Both the position numbers and the translations under genes were made by a program. The notes beneath the pieces were generated by a model, which worked only from the letters and a program-made list of their open reading frames with translations, did no database searches and was not told where the DNA came from. Below are positions 33,445-43,039 of a stretch of 54,269 nucleotides of DNA, piece by piece (the first letter of the stretch is position 1; each line of letters begins with the position of its first letter). The stretch spans positions 1 to 54,269 of the forward strand of contig JAUWBD010000006.1 in the NCBI GenBank assembly GCA_030605125.1, in the 5' to 3' direction. Source of the stretch: Verrucomicrobiota bacterium. Lineage in GTDB: Bacteria > Verrucomicrobiota > Verrucomicrobiia > Opitutales > Opitutaceae.

Positions 33445-34373
33445 GCTCCCCACGCCCCGCCCTCACCCTCTCCCGCGCCCTCTCCTACGCCGCGCTCGTC
33501 GGCGTCGGCGCCAGCATGCTGCTGCCCCTGGCGTTCATGATCGCGACCTCGCTCAAGGACACGCAGGAGGTTTACGACAACTCGGGAGGTCTCTTCCGCG
33601 CCTTCCTCCCGCAAAAGCTCCTCTGGGGAAACTACGCCCACGTCGCCGACGTCGTCCCCTACTGGCGCTTCTACGCCAACAGCGTCTTCGTCGCCGCGCT
33701 CGTCACCACCGGCCAGGTCGCCACCTGCGCCATGGCCGCCTACGCCTTCGCGCGCCTGCAATTCCCCGGACGCGATTTCCTCTTCTTCGGTTATCTCGCC
33801 ACGATGATGATCCCGGGCGCGGTCACGATGGTGCCCAACTTCATCCTGCTCGCCGCGCTGCCGGATTGGCTCGCCAAGATCGCCCCCTCCATCCCGTGGG
33901 CCGCATATTGGACTATTGGCGACACGATCCCCGTCGGCCGCCTCGTCGGGCTGGACTCCTACTTCGCCTTGATCGGCCCCTCGCTCTTCTCGGCCTACGG
34001 CACCTTCATGCTGCGGCAGTTTTTCATCACGCTCCCGCGCGAGCTGGAGGAGGCCGCCGAGCTCGACGGCTGCGGGCTCTGGCGGATCTTCCGCCACGTC
34101 ACGCTCCCGCTCTCGTTGCCCGCCCTCGCCACGCTCGGCATCTTCACCTTTCTCGGCGCCTGGGGCAGCTTCATGTGGCCGCTCGTCGTCACCAACAAGG
34201 AATTCATGCGCACCCTGCCGGTCGGCTTGCAGGCCTTCCAGGGCCAGAACGCCACCAACTGGCCCCTGCTCATGGCCGCCTCCGTGCTCATGCTCCTGCC
34301 CAGCGTGGCCATCTTCCTTTTCGGCCAGCGCTTCATCGTCTCCGGCCTCCAAGTAGGCGCCGTGAAGGGCTGA
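33441..34373 (+). CDS. Sugar ABC transporter permease (MalG/UgpE type)
   Basis: A 310-aa inner-membrane permease starting at the ATG that overlaps the previous stop. Six helices are apparent (ALVGVGASMLLPLAFMIA is the first); the EAA motif reads LEEAAELDGCGLWRIFRHV, and the C-terminal segment LPVGLQAFQGQNATNWPLLMAA is typical of the MalG class. Between helices 3 and 4 an insert (APSIPWAAYWTIGDTIPVG) makes it slightly longer than usual. The beta-mannosidase gene starts 16 bases later, suggesting that imported material is cut in the cytoplasm. Confidence 0.93.
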   Translation: MSSPRPALTLSRALSYAALVGVGASMLLPLAFMIATSLKDTQEVYDNSGGLFRAFLPQKLLWGNYAHVADVVPYWRFYANSVFVAALVTTGQVATCAMAAYAFARLQFPGRDFLFFGYLATMMIPGAVTMVPNFILLAALPDWLAKIAPSIPWAAYWTIGDTIPVGRLVGLDSYFALIGPSLFSAYGTFMLRQFFITLPRELEEAAELDGCGLWRIFRHVTLPLSLPALATLGIFTFLGAWGSFMWPLVVTNKEFMRTLPVGLQAFQGQNATNWPLLMAASVLMLLPSVAIFLFGQRFIVSGLQVGAVKG

Positions 34374-34389
34374 GGGCCATTTTCCGACC

Positions 34390-36897
34390 ATGCCCCTCCT
34401 TGATCTCGCCACCGCGGCCCGTTGGCGCTTCCGCGACACCAGCGCCCGCGCATGGTTGCCCGCCAAAGTTCCCGGCTGCGTCCACACCGACCTGCTTCGC
34501 GCGGAAAAAATTCCGGATCCTTTCTTCGGCGCCAACGAGCTCGATCTGCAATGGATCGAGGAACGCGACTGGGAATATCGCGCGGAGTTCCCGGTGCCGG
34601 TCCGCCTGCTCGCCGAACCCGAGGTCGAGCTCGTCGCCGACGGCCTCGACACCGTCGCCACCGTCTTCCTAAACGGCAAAAAAATCGCCGCCACCGACAA
34701 CATGTTCATCGGCCACCGCTGGCCGGTGAAACCCCTGCTCCGCGCCGGGGCGAACGAGCTGCGCATCGTCTTCGGCAGCGCCATGCGCCATATCCGCGAG
34801 GCGCGGCCCGACTTTACGCCGCCGCGCGAGTTTCAGGACTTCGTTGGCAACTCTGTGCGCATCCGCAAACAACAATGCCAGTTTGGCTGGGACTGGGGCC
34901 CCCGCTTCGTCACCGCCGGCGTCTGGCGCGGCATCCGGCTCGAGGCGCATCGGGGCAATCGCCTCGCCGGCGTGCGCGTCACGCAGCGCCACGCCGCGGA
35001 CGGACGCCGCGTCACTCTCTCCCTCGCGCCCGAACTCGCCCGTCCCGAGCCCGGCGCGACCTACTCGGTGACGCTGTCGCTCGGGGGGAAAATCGTCGCC
35101 GAAATCGAAAACGCCGACGCCGCGTCGCTCGAGCTTGAGGTGCCCCGTCCGCGCCTATGGTGGCCCGCCGGGCAAGGCGAGCAGCCGCTCTACGATCTTG
35201 TCGTCACCGCGCGCGACGCCGCCGGCCGCGAGATCGGCGCGGTCCGCCAGCGAATCGGCCTGCGCACCATCGTGCTCGACCGGCACCCCGACCAGTGGGG
35301 CGAGTCCTTCCAGTTTCTCGTCAACGGCCGCGCCATCTTCATCAAGGGCGCCAACTGGATCCCCGCGCACGCCTTCGTCGCCGGCCTCACGCGCGCCGAC
35401 TACGCCCGCGATCTCCGGGCCGCCGCGCTCGCCAACATGAACTGCGTCCGCCTCTGGGGCGGCGGCATCTACGAGAGCGAGGATTTCTACGATCTCTGTG
35501 ACGAACTCGGCCTCCTCGTGTGGCACGACTTCATGTTTGCCTGCACGCTCTATCCGGGCGACGCCGCCTTCCTCGCCAGCGTGCGCGCCGAGGCGGAATA
35601 CCAGATCAAGCGCATCCGCCACCACGCCTCGCTCGCGCTCTGGTGCGGCAACAACGAGATCGCCCAGCTCAACGTCGCCGCCCTCGCCGACCCGCGCTAC
35701 CGCCGCGCCTACGAGGATGTTTTCCACCGCGTGCTCCCCCAGGCGCTCGCCGAGCACGACAACGCCACCTCCTACTGGCCCTCCTCGCAATGGCAGGGCG
35801 GCTGGGAGCACAACCACTCACATGAGACGGCGGAAAAGCGCGGCGACACCCACTACTGGGACGTGTGGCACGCGCGCCACCCGGTGAAGAGCTACGAGAA
35901 GTGGGCCTTCCGCTTCTGCTCCGAATTCGGCATGCAGAGCTACTGCTCGCTGGAAACCCAGGCCACCTTCGCCCCGCCCGACGACACCAACGTCTTCGGC
36001 GCCACCCTCGAGAACCACCAGAAGTGCAAGGGCGGCAACCAGACGATCCTCCACTACATTTCCCAACGCTACCGCTTCCCCAAGTCCCAGGCGGCGCTCA
36101 TCTACCTCTCCCAGCTCAGCCAGGCCCACTGCATGCAGACCGGCGTCGAGCACTACCGCCGCCTCATGCCGCGCTGCATGGGCGCGATCTACTGGCAGCT
36201 CAACGACTGCTGGCCCGTCGCCTCCTGGAGCTCGATCGAGTTCACCGGCCGCTGGAAGGCCCTGCACCACGTCGCGCGCCGCTTCAACGCCCCCGCGCTC
36301 GTCTCCGCCCACGTGCCAGGCGACGAGATCGCCGCGCCGGGCAACCGCCGCGCCTCGACCGTTCGCGAGGTCCACCTGCACACGGTTTACGACGCGCCCC
36401 GCCCCGCGCGCGGCCTGCTGCGCTGGGACCTCTTCACGCTCGAAGGCGACATCGTGCTGTCCGGCCGCAAGCCCGTGCGACTGCGCCACGGCGAAAGCCT
36501 CCGGCAAAAAACCCTCGATCTCGCCCACCCGCTCGCCCGCTGGTCGCGCGACCGGCTCTACTTGCGCATCGCGCTCGACGTCGATGGCGCGACCGTCAGC
36601 GAGGACACCGTCTTCCTCGCGCCCCCGCGCTTCCTGCGTCTCCCTCGAGCGAAAAAGACCGCCGTGCGGATCAGGCTCCTCTCGCCGACCCGGGCGCTGC
36701 TGGCCTTCACCTCGCCGGTCTTCCAACACCGCTTCGCCTTCGACCTACCGGGCCTGGCGCACACCGCCAGCGACAACTACTTCGAGCTCTATCCGCACGA
36801 GAAGAAGGAGGTCGTCGTCGAGCTGGCCAAACCCGCCACCAAGGCCGAACTGGCTCGCCGCCTCCGCCACCTCTCGCTCGCGGACACCTACGACTGA
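34390..36897 (+). CDS. GH2 beta-mannosidase
   Basis: An 835-aa enzyme of full family length without a signal peptide, so cytoplasmic. N-terminal sugar-binding domain: VPGCVHTDLLRAEKIPDPF and DWEYRAEF. The barrel carries ANWIPAHAF, VRLWGGGIYE, the acid/base Glu423 in LWCGNNEIAQLN and the nucleophile Glu512 in RFCSEFGMQSYCS; DCWPVASWSSIEF completes the active-site signature. The enzyme removes terminal beta-linked mannose from the non-reducing end of oligosaccharides. It directly follows the ABC transporter genes, so it probably acts on the imported substrate. Released mannose could be used through the isomerase encoded at 44923-45708. Confidence 0.93.
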   Translation: MPLLDLATAARWRFRDTSARAWLPAKVPGCVHTDLLRAEKIPDPFFGANELDLQWIEERDWEYRAEFPVPVRLLAEPEVELVADGLDTVATVFLNGKKIAATDNMFIGHRWPVKPLLRAGANELRIVFGSAMRHIREARPDFTPPREFQDFVGNSVRIRKQQCQFGWDWGPRFVTAGVWRGIRLEAHRGNRLAGVRVTQRHAADGRRVTLSLAPELARPEPGATYSVTLSLGGKIVAEIENADAASLELEVPRPRLWWPAGQGEQPLYDLVVTARDAAGREIGAVRQRIGLRTIVLDRHPDQWGESFQFLVNGRAIFIKGANWIPAHAFVAGLTRADYARDLRAAALANMNCVRLWGGGIYESEDFYDLCDELGLLVWHDFMFACTLYPGDAAFLASVRAEAEYQIKRIRHHASLALWCGNNEIAQLNVAALADPRYRRAYEDVFHRVLPQALAEHDNATSYWPSSQWQGGWEHNHSHETAEKRGDTHYWDVWHARHPVKSYEKWAFRFCSEFGMQSYCSLETQATFAPPDDTNVFGATLENHQKCKGGNQTILHYISQRYRFPKSQAALIYLSQLSQAHCMQTGVEHYRRLMPRCMGAIYWQLNDCWPVASWSSIEFTGRWKALHHVARRFNAPALVSAHVPGDEIAAPGNRRASTVREVHLHTVYDAPRPARGLLRWDLFTLEGDIVLSGRKPVRLRHGESLRQKTLDLAHPLARWSRDRLYLRIALDVDGATVSEDTVFLAPPRFLRLPRAKKTAVRIRLLSPTRALLAFTSPVFQHRFAFDLPGLAHTASDNYFELYPHEKKEVVVELAKPATKAELARRLRHLSLADTYD

Positions 36898-36924
36898 TTT
36901 TCCCCGCATCCCCACGCATCCCCT

Positions 36925-38160
36925 ATGCATCGTCTCCGCTTCCGCCAGGTCCACCTGGATTTCCACACCCACGGCTCGATCCCCGACGTCGGGGCAAAGT
37001 TCTCCAAACGCCGCTTTCAGGAGGCGCTCAAGGTCGGCCACGTCGATTCGATCACGCTCTTCTCCAAATGCCACCATGGCTTCAGCTATCACCCGACAAA
37101 GGTCGGCGTGCGGCACCCGAACCTGAAGTTCAACCTGCTCTCCCGTCAGATCGAAGCCTGCCGCGAGATCGGCGTGCGCTGCCCCATCTACCTCTCCGCC
37201 CGGCTCGACGAGGTGGCCGCCTCCGCGCACCCCGACTGGGTCGTCGTCAACGCCCAGGGCGCCTGCGCCACTCCGCCGCTCCAGCCCGGCTGGCATCCGC
37301 TCCGCTTCAACTCCCCTTATCTCGATTATCTCTGCGCCCAGATCGAGGAGGTCGTGCGGCTCTGGCCGGACAACGACGGCATCTTCCTCGACATCACCTC
37401 CATCCGGCACGACTACTCCGAAACGTCGCTCCGAGAAATGCGCCGCCTCGGGCTGGCCCGGCCTTCGCCATCGACTTCGGCGCAAAACTGATCGGCCGCT
37501 CTGCGCACGATCCGGACTACCTCGTCGCCTCCACGCCCGACGTTGGCGTCCGCTCCCCGGTCGTCATACACGGCGGCGCCTTTGGAGGCCCGGCCTTTCG
37601 CGAAGGCCCGCGCCTTCGTCGAGCGCCGCGCGCCCTACTTCAACCGCACCTAGGAGCACTTTTGCTCGCACCAACACGCGCCGGACTCGCCGGCGAAAGC
37701 CAATCCCGGCGCCATCGCCGGCGGCGGCGTGGTCTGGTTCGCCCGCGACATCTTCACGCGTTACCGCCACTACGGCCAGCCGCTCTATCGTGATTTCGTG
37801 CTCGCGGCCATCGACCACCTGCTCGTCGGCCGGCGGCCGGTCGTCACCAGCCTGCCCACCGACGGCCGCTTCAACCTCCTCGATCAGCCGGGCGAAAAAC
37901 GCTACGTCGCCCACCTGCTCTACGCCCCGAAATCCCTGCGCGGCGCGAACGTCTCCCAAGGCGTGAACAAGTCCGTCGAGGTCATCGAGGACCTTGTTCC
38001 CCTGCGCGACGTGACCGTGAAGGTGTGCGTGCCGAAAAAAGTGAAGCGAGCCCGTCTCGTGCCCGGCGGCGAGCCGTTGCCCTTCACGCAGGCCGACGGC
38101 TGCGTCGCGTTCACCGTCCCCGAGTTCACCGCCCATGCCATGATCGAGCTGGCCTACTGA
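36925..38160 (+). pseudogene. Internally deleted GHL6-type glycosidase (broken)
   Basis: Fragments of one putative glycosidase lie in order but in different frames. Residues 1-175 (to 37452, frame of 36925) carry VHLDFHTHGSIPDV, FSKCHHGFSYHP and NDGIFLDITSI. The frame then shifts to a short piece at about 37453-37585 (FAIDFGAKLIGRSAHDPDYL), then returns to the first frame for the C-terminal part (ERRAPYFNRT, an in-frame TAG at 37651-37653 where TGG Trp is expected, EHFCSHQHAPDS, then to 38160). From memory of the family a full protein is near 650-700 aa, so roughly 350 central residues are missing. It sits between the beta-mannosidase and the broken GH38 gene. It could also be a local assembly fault. 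Confidence 0.7.
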
Positions 38161-38188
38161 TACGCGCGCCGGCCTCCGAAACGCATCC

Positions 38189-39828
38189 ATGAGGATCCGT
38201 CTCCACCTGATAGGCAATTCGCACCTCGACCCCGTCTGGCTCTGGGACTGGCGCGAGGGCCTGAACGAGTCCCTCATCACCCGCCGCACCATCGTTCGGC
38301 TGATGGATGAGTATCCGGACATCACCTACATCCGCGGCGAGACCTCGATCTATCGGCACATCCAGGAGCACGACCGTCCGCTCTTCGCTCGCATCCTCGG
38401 GCTCATACGCTCCGGCCGTTGGGACGTGGTCGGCGGCACGCTTTGCCAGCCCGACACGAACCTGCCGGCCACCGAGACGCTCAACCGCCATTTCACCGCC
38501 GGCCTCGACTACATGCGGAGGGAACTCGGCGTCCGTCCGCGCGTGGCCTGGGCGGCGGACTCCTTCGGACACAGTGCGGGCTGGCCCGAGATCTACGCCG
38601 CCGCCGGCATGGATTACTTCGCCTGCTCACGGCCCAACACCCGCGATTTGCCGCTCCCCTCGCCCGCCTTCTGGTGGGAAGGGCCCGGCGGGGGTCGCGT
38701 CCTCGCCTGGCGCCTCCCCGTCGGATGGTATGGGAGCGATCGCGACGAGATCGTGCGCCGGCTGGACTCGTTTCGCGCCGCCGCCGCGGACTCGCGCGCG
38801 GGCGAGAGGCGACACCGCGATCTCAACGAGTGCATGTCCGTAAGCGCGCGCGGGCGGGCTCCCGCGGAGTCCAGCTCCGCCTCGACGACAAACCCCTTCT
38901 CGGAAAAGACGGACTGCACGTCGCCACCTTCGACGATCCCTTCGGCACTTGGGGAAACCATGACGGCGAACGCGAGGCCGACGATATATCCACGGTTCTC
39001 GCGACATGGAGGGTGACACGCACCAAGGTCCTCGAAAAGGGCCCGCTGCGCGCCTCGCTCTGGGTCGAGCTTGCCTCCGGGGCCTCGCGCCTCGAGCTCA
39101 CCTTCTTCCTCGGGCACGAGGCGCGTTTCGTTCGCGTGGAGGCACGGCTCCTCTGGGCCGAACGCGCCGCGCGCCTGAAGCTCATTTTCGGCGGCGCGGG
39201 CGACTCCGCCACCTTCGAGGTTCCAGGAGGCGAGGTCCTCAGACAGGCCACGGGCGAAGTGCCGGGCGGCCGCTGGGTGCGCGTCGAGAGCGGCTTCGTC
39301 TTCGCAAGCGACGGGCTCTACAACTTCGACCTCAAGGCCGGCGCCCTCCGCGCCACGGTGCTGCGCTCCGCGCCCTACGCCTGCAACCCGCCCGCCCCGG
39401 CGGCGGAGGCGCCGTGGCGGCCCCGCCTCAACCTGGGCGAGCACCGGTTCACCTTCGCGCTCGGCGCCCGCGGCGTCGATCCGCGGGAGCTCGCCACGCG
39501 ACTCGAGCAGCCGCCGGCGGTGCTTTTCGCCCCGCCCCGCGAAGGCCCGCTGGGCCGCGCCGGCTCCCTGGCCTCGCTGTCGCCCGGGCCGCGCCTGCTC
39601 GCGCTAAAGCCCGCGACCGACGGCAAAGGCTGGATAATACGCATCCAAAATTTGGATACATCGGTCGCCCGACTCACCTGGCTCGGATCGAAAATCGCGC
39701 TTGGGAGGGGCAAACCCTTTGAGATCGCATCCTGGCGTCTCTTCCGTCGCGCCGGGAAGTGGACCGCCGGCCGCGTGACCACCGCCGAGGAGGAGCTTTC
39801 GCATCCGACGAGCAGAAGCACATCCTGA
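38189..39828 (+). pseudogene. Internally deleted GH38 alpha-mannosidase (broken)
   Basis: The 5' part (38189 to about 38830) encodes an intact GH38 N-terminus: metal ligands His12 and Asp14 in IGNSHLDPVWLWDW, and the nucleophile Asp124 in VAWAADSFGHSAGWPEIY. The frame then changes and the 3' part (about 38835-39828) encodes the C-terminal beta domains (VATFDDPFGTWG, RLELTFFLGHEARFVRVEARL, LYNFDLKAGALRATVLRSAPY). The middle of the catalytic and linker regions, some 250-350 residues by comparison with the family, is absent. Expected activity of the ancestor: release of alpha-linked mannose in the cytoplasm. Last gene of the plus-strand operon. Decay or assembly error cannot be separated here. 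Confidence 0.75.
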
Positions 39829-39864
39829 GACGGCCGAAGAGTTCCTCTCGGTCCACTCGTGAAA

Positions 39865-39894
39865 GCCCGCCGGCGACATGTCGCGCCGACGGGC
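39865..39894. terminator. Bidirectional hairpin between convergent genes
   Basis: An imperfect stem, GCCCGCCGGCGACA against TGTCGCGCCGACGGGC with one mismatch and a two-base bulge, occupies the 89-base gap between the broken GH38 gene and the convergent beta-helix gene. No clear T run is present. Confidence 0.4.
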
Positions 39895-39917
39895 CGCTGT
39901 GCGAGGAATGCCTCCGG

Positions 39918-42833
39918 CTACTCGAGGATCAGCGCAGCGATCTCCTCGGGGGCGAGCAGGCGCTTGTAGATCCGGATGTGGTCGAGCCGCCCCGGCCAAT
40001 ACTGCTCGCCGCTGTCGTTGCGCCCGAGATTGAAGGGCACGGTGTTGCCCAGATCCAGGCCCGCCCAATCGGCGATGTTGGCCGGTGTGCTTGTTGCGAT
40101 TCCGTCCACGTAAACCACAAGCTGGCCGCCGCGGTCCACGTTCACCGCGAAGTGATGCCACATGTTCAGGCCGGAGTAGCGCACCGAGGCGTAGCGGCGG
40201 GTGGAGCCGTTGCCCAGGGATGCGACCACAGTCGTGTTGGAGGCCCAGACTGCATAGCCCTTCAGGGCGTCGCCGCCCGCACCCTTCGACAGCAGGCGCA
40301 GGTTTTCGGCCGGGTTGGCCGTCCGGTAGAACCAGCCGGAGATCGCGAAGTCGCCGGTGCCGATATCGAGGTCGGCGTGATCGGCGGCGGTGGCGTAGTG
40401 TTTCTCCACGTTGTTGAAAGACAGGGCGGAGCCGAACTTCCCTCCGCTCACGTAGCCGAGGCCGTTGTTCAGGGTGAGCGTGTTGGCCGCGCCAAGGCCG
40501 GCGCTGTCGTTGCCGTTGCCGTCCAGCGTCCAGCGCGCGTGGTCGTCGCTGGGGGCCCCGAGATAGACGAAGCGGACCGCGTCTGCGCGCACGGCCTTGC
40601 CGACGCCGCCGTCGGCGGTGAGCCGCACCCGACCGGTGCGTCCGGAGCGGAAGGTATGGCGGCCGAGTGTTTGCCAGGTGTCCGAGGGAGTCACCTGGTT
40701 CACCAAATACAGGGTGTCTCCGGTGGCGTGATACACGCGGTATTTGGCCGCGGTGCTGGCGTTCGCGTCGCTGGCCATTTTCCAGACTTGGACCTCGTAG
40801 TCGCCCGCGCGCGGCAGCACGGCGTGCCAGTCGGCGTATTGCGCGGCGCTGTTGGATTTGTTGTAGCGGCCGTCGCCCTTGTGGAGCTGGCCGATCGCGG
40901 TATCGACCCAACCACCGCCCACCTCCGTGTGGTCGATGGTGTGGTCGTCGGCGATGATGTCGGCGCGCGCGTCGAACTGGACCGGGAAATCATTGGTCAG
41001 CCCGATCTTCGCATACTCCATCTGCGCGGGGTCAAAGCCCGGCAACCAACTCACGTTGGACGTGGTTTGCGACGCGTTGACGTTGTCGCGAAACTGGGTG
41101 CCCTCCACCCAGGCGACGTGGACATTGGAGAAAACCTGGTCCACGGCCGAGTATGGGTGGTCCATGAAAATACCGTCCGGTTTGATGTCCAAGCTCGAGT
41201 CGTCGTTGTAGCCGCCGGAGATCAGCAGCTGTCGCCAGGTGTTGATGTTCCCGTCGTGGCCGAAAGCCGCGGTCGAGTTGCAGTGCGCGGCGTGCACGAT
41301 GCCGGCGTCGCCGCTATCGGTGACCGTATCCATGGCGCGGATATACTCGAAGACGTTTCCCCGGGCGGGGTGATAGCCCCGGTCGGAAATGGTGTTGAGA
41401 TTGCCATCCCACTCGGTCGAGCAATGCCCGCGCAGGCTTAACGCATAGCGCCCGGCGTTGAATATCTCGCAATGCGACACGGTCGTGTCGCTGACGCATT
41501 CGAGATAAACGCCCCCGCCGTGCGAACCGATGACGTATTCGGTGTAGTCGTGGATCTTGCAGTTGGTCACCACGTGGAACTCGCTCCTGGCGTTCGGATA
41601 GGTCGTGCGGTTGAGCGCGTTTTGCACCCAGATCCCTCCCGCGCCGCAGTTGCGGATGAGGCAGCCTTCGATCCGGTTGTGATGGTTGTCCTCCACCATG
41701 AGGACGCCGAAGGTGCCGAGGCGCTCGAGCAGACAGTCGCGAATCACGATGTTGTTGCTGTGGCGTAGGAACACCCCGGCGGAAGGATCGCTCCACGCGA
41801 CCTCCCGGTCGCCCCCGTGCGGGATGGTCTCCGAAAGCGCGAGGCCCTCGAGCTTGATGTGGTGCACGTGCGCGCCGATCCCCGATCCTTTGAACTCGAT
41901 CAAGCGCCGCGCGCCGGGAAGACGCACATCCCGGGTGTCGGGCGCGCCGCTCCTCGGATAGTAGTGGAGCCACCCGTTCGACGGATTGTAGAAGAACTCC
42001 CCCGGCGCGTCCAACAGCGCCAGGATGCCTTGGACGTAGTAGCGATCCGCGACGCCGGGGACGAAATGGTCTTTGGTGAAAGTGAGCATCCGGTTCACGG
42101 CGTCCACGCCCAAGAGCGGAACCGTCTGGATGCCCCAATCGGGCTTGGGCTTGGACGGATCGGAACTCGCCTTGTCGAACCACCACGAAAAGACCGACTG
42201 GCCGGTCAGGACCCAGGCCGAGGGATTGTAGTCGCCGGACTGATACTGAACCCAGGCGGTGCCGTTGCCATTGTCTCCGCCGGACTGGGTCAGTTTGTAG
42301 TCCCCCTTCGCCCCGGGATAGCGCGGGTTTTCCACGCGGTTGGGCGAACGGGCGAGGACCGCGAGTTTCCCGTCCTCATAGAGGGAGCGAATGGTCAGCC
42401 CCGTGCCGACGCTTTTCTTGTAGGTGTTCGGAAGGTCGCCGGCCTGCCAACCGGTGAGCCGCACTCCGCTCCGGATGCGCGCGGCGCCGGGACCATCGAC
42501 GCTGCGATAGATGACGTGGCGGTTGTTGCTGCCGGAGTCCGCGACACCAAAGCTGATCGCGGAGGTCACGGGATAATCGCCGGCCTTGATGTTCACGACG
42601 ATGTCGGCGGCCATGTTTTGGTTGAGGCCGTTCTGGCGGATGTGGTCGCGAGCCTTCTGGATCGTCAGCCATGGCTGCTGCTCGGTGCCGGGATTGCTGT
42701 TGCTGCCCGAGGGCGAGACCCAAAAGGGGCCCGCGGCGAAGCTGAGGCTGGCGGGGGTGAAGAACACGAGGGCGGACAACAAGGTCCACACTCGGCGTCT
42801 GCTCGGGGTGCGGGAAGACGTGGGGGTATGCAT
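39918..42833 (-). CDS. Secreted right-handed beta-helix protein with golvesin-like and LamG domains (GH141-like)
   Basis: A 971-aa exported protein; the Met at 42833 starts a signal peptide (MHTPTSSRTPSRRRVWTLLSAL). The N-terminal half begins FWVSPSGSNSNPGTEQQPWLTI and runs through a parallel beta-helix with repeated turns such as GVFLRHSNNIVIRDCLLERLGTFG in pieces and IEGCLIRNCGAGGIWVQNA. This opening and the later GW-containing strand resemble GH141-type enzymes (alpha-fucosidase/xylanase). Around 600-710 is a golvesin-C-like domain (GWVDTAIGQLHKGDGRY, RADAVRFVYLG); the final ~210 residues are LamG-like (FAISGWFYRT, LDHIRIYKRLLAPEE). A perfect TTGATCGATCAA palindrome lies about 150 bases upstream. 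The enzyme activity is inferred and not certain. Confidence 0.82.
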   Translation of the reverse strand: MHTPTSSRTPSRRRVWTLLSALVFFTPASLSFAAGPFWVSPSGSNSNPGTEQQPWLTIQKARDHIRQNGLNQNMAADIVVNIKAGDYPVTSAISFGVADSGSNNRHVIYRSVDGPGAARIRSGVRLTGWQAGDLPNTYKKSVGTGLTIRSLYEDGKLAVLARSPNRVENPRYPGAKGDYKLTQSGGDNGNGTAWVQYQSGDYNPSAWVLTGQSVFSWWFDKASSDPSKPKPDWGIQTVPLLGVDAVNRMLTFTKDHFVPGVADRYYVQGILALLDAPGEFFYNPSNGWLHYYPRSGAPDTRDVRLPGARRLIEFKGSGIGAHVHHIKLEGLALSETIPHGGDREVAWSDPSAGVFLRHSNNIVIRDCLLERLGTFGVLMVEDNHHNRIEGCLIRNCGAGGIWVQNALNRTTYPNARSEFHVVTNCKIHDYTEYVIGSHGGGVYLECVSDTTVSHCEIFNAGRYALSLRGHCSTEWDGNLNTISDRGYHPARGNVFEYIRAMDTVTDSGDAGIVHAAHCNSTAAFGHDGNINTWRQLLISGGYNDDSSLDIKPDGIFMDHPYSAVDQVFSNVHVAWVEGTQFRDNVNASQTTSNVSWLPGFDPAQMEYAKIGLTNDFPVQFDARADIIADDHTIDHTEVGGGWVDTAIGQLHKGDGRYNKSNSAAQYADWHAVLPRAGDYEVQVWKMASDANASTAAKYRVYHATGDTLYLVNQVTPSDTWQTLGRHTFRSGRTGRVRLTADGGVGKAVRADAVRFVYLGAPSDDHARWTLDGNGNDSAGLGAANTLTLNNGLGYVSGGKFGSALSFNNVEKHYATAADHADLDIGTGDFAISGWFYRTANPAENLRLLSKGAGGDALKGYAVWASNTTVVASLGNGSTRRYASVRYSGLNMWHHFAVNVDRGGQLVVYVDGIATSTPANIADWAGLDLGNTVPFNLGRNDSGEQYWPGRLDHIRIYKRLLAPEEIAALILE

Positions 42834-42986
42834 AAGGGAATTTTCCTGTTGGCCCGGCTCGTCGCCGGGCGGGGTTGGGGATGGGGTGGCGATCAAACAT
42901 CCAGCCTTGCGGCCGATGGGAGGGGAACTGTGCGTGTTATCGTGGTTTCCGGGTGGTGAACGAGGGGTTGAGAAAACGAACAAAAA

Positions 42987-42998
42987 TTGATCGATCAA
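42987..42998. promoter_or_regulatory. GntR-type operator, beta-helix gene
   Basis: TTGATCGATCAA is a perfect 12-base palindrome and a full match to the consensus. It sits in the AT-rich part of the 206-base gap between the sialidase-like gene stop and the beta-helix gene start, both on the minus strand. Confidence 0.75.
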
Positions 42999-43039
42999 AA
43001 ATCTCGCCGCGGCGATTTCCGCTTGGGCCGAGATGACGC

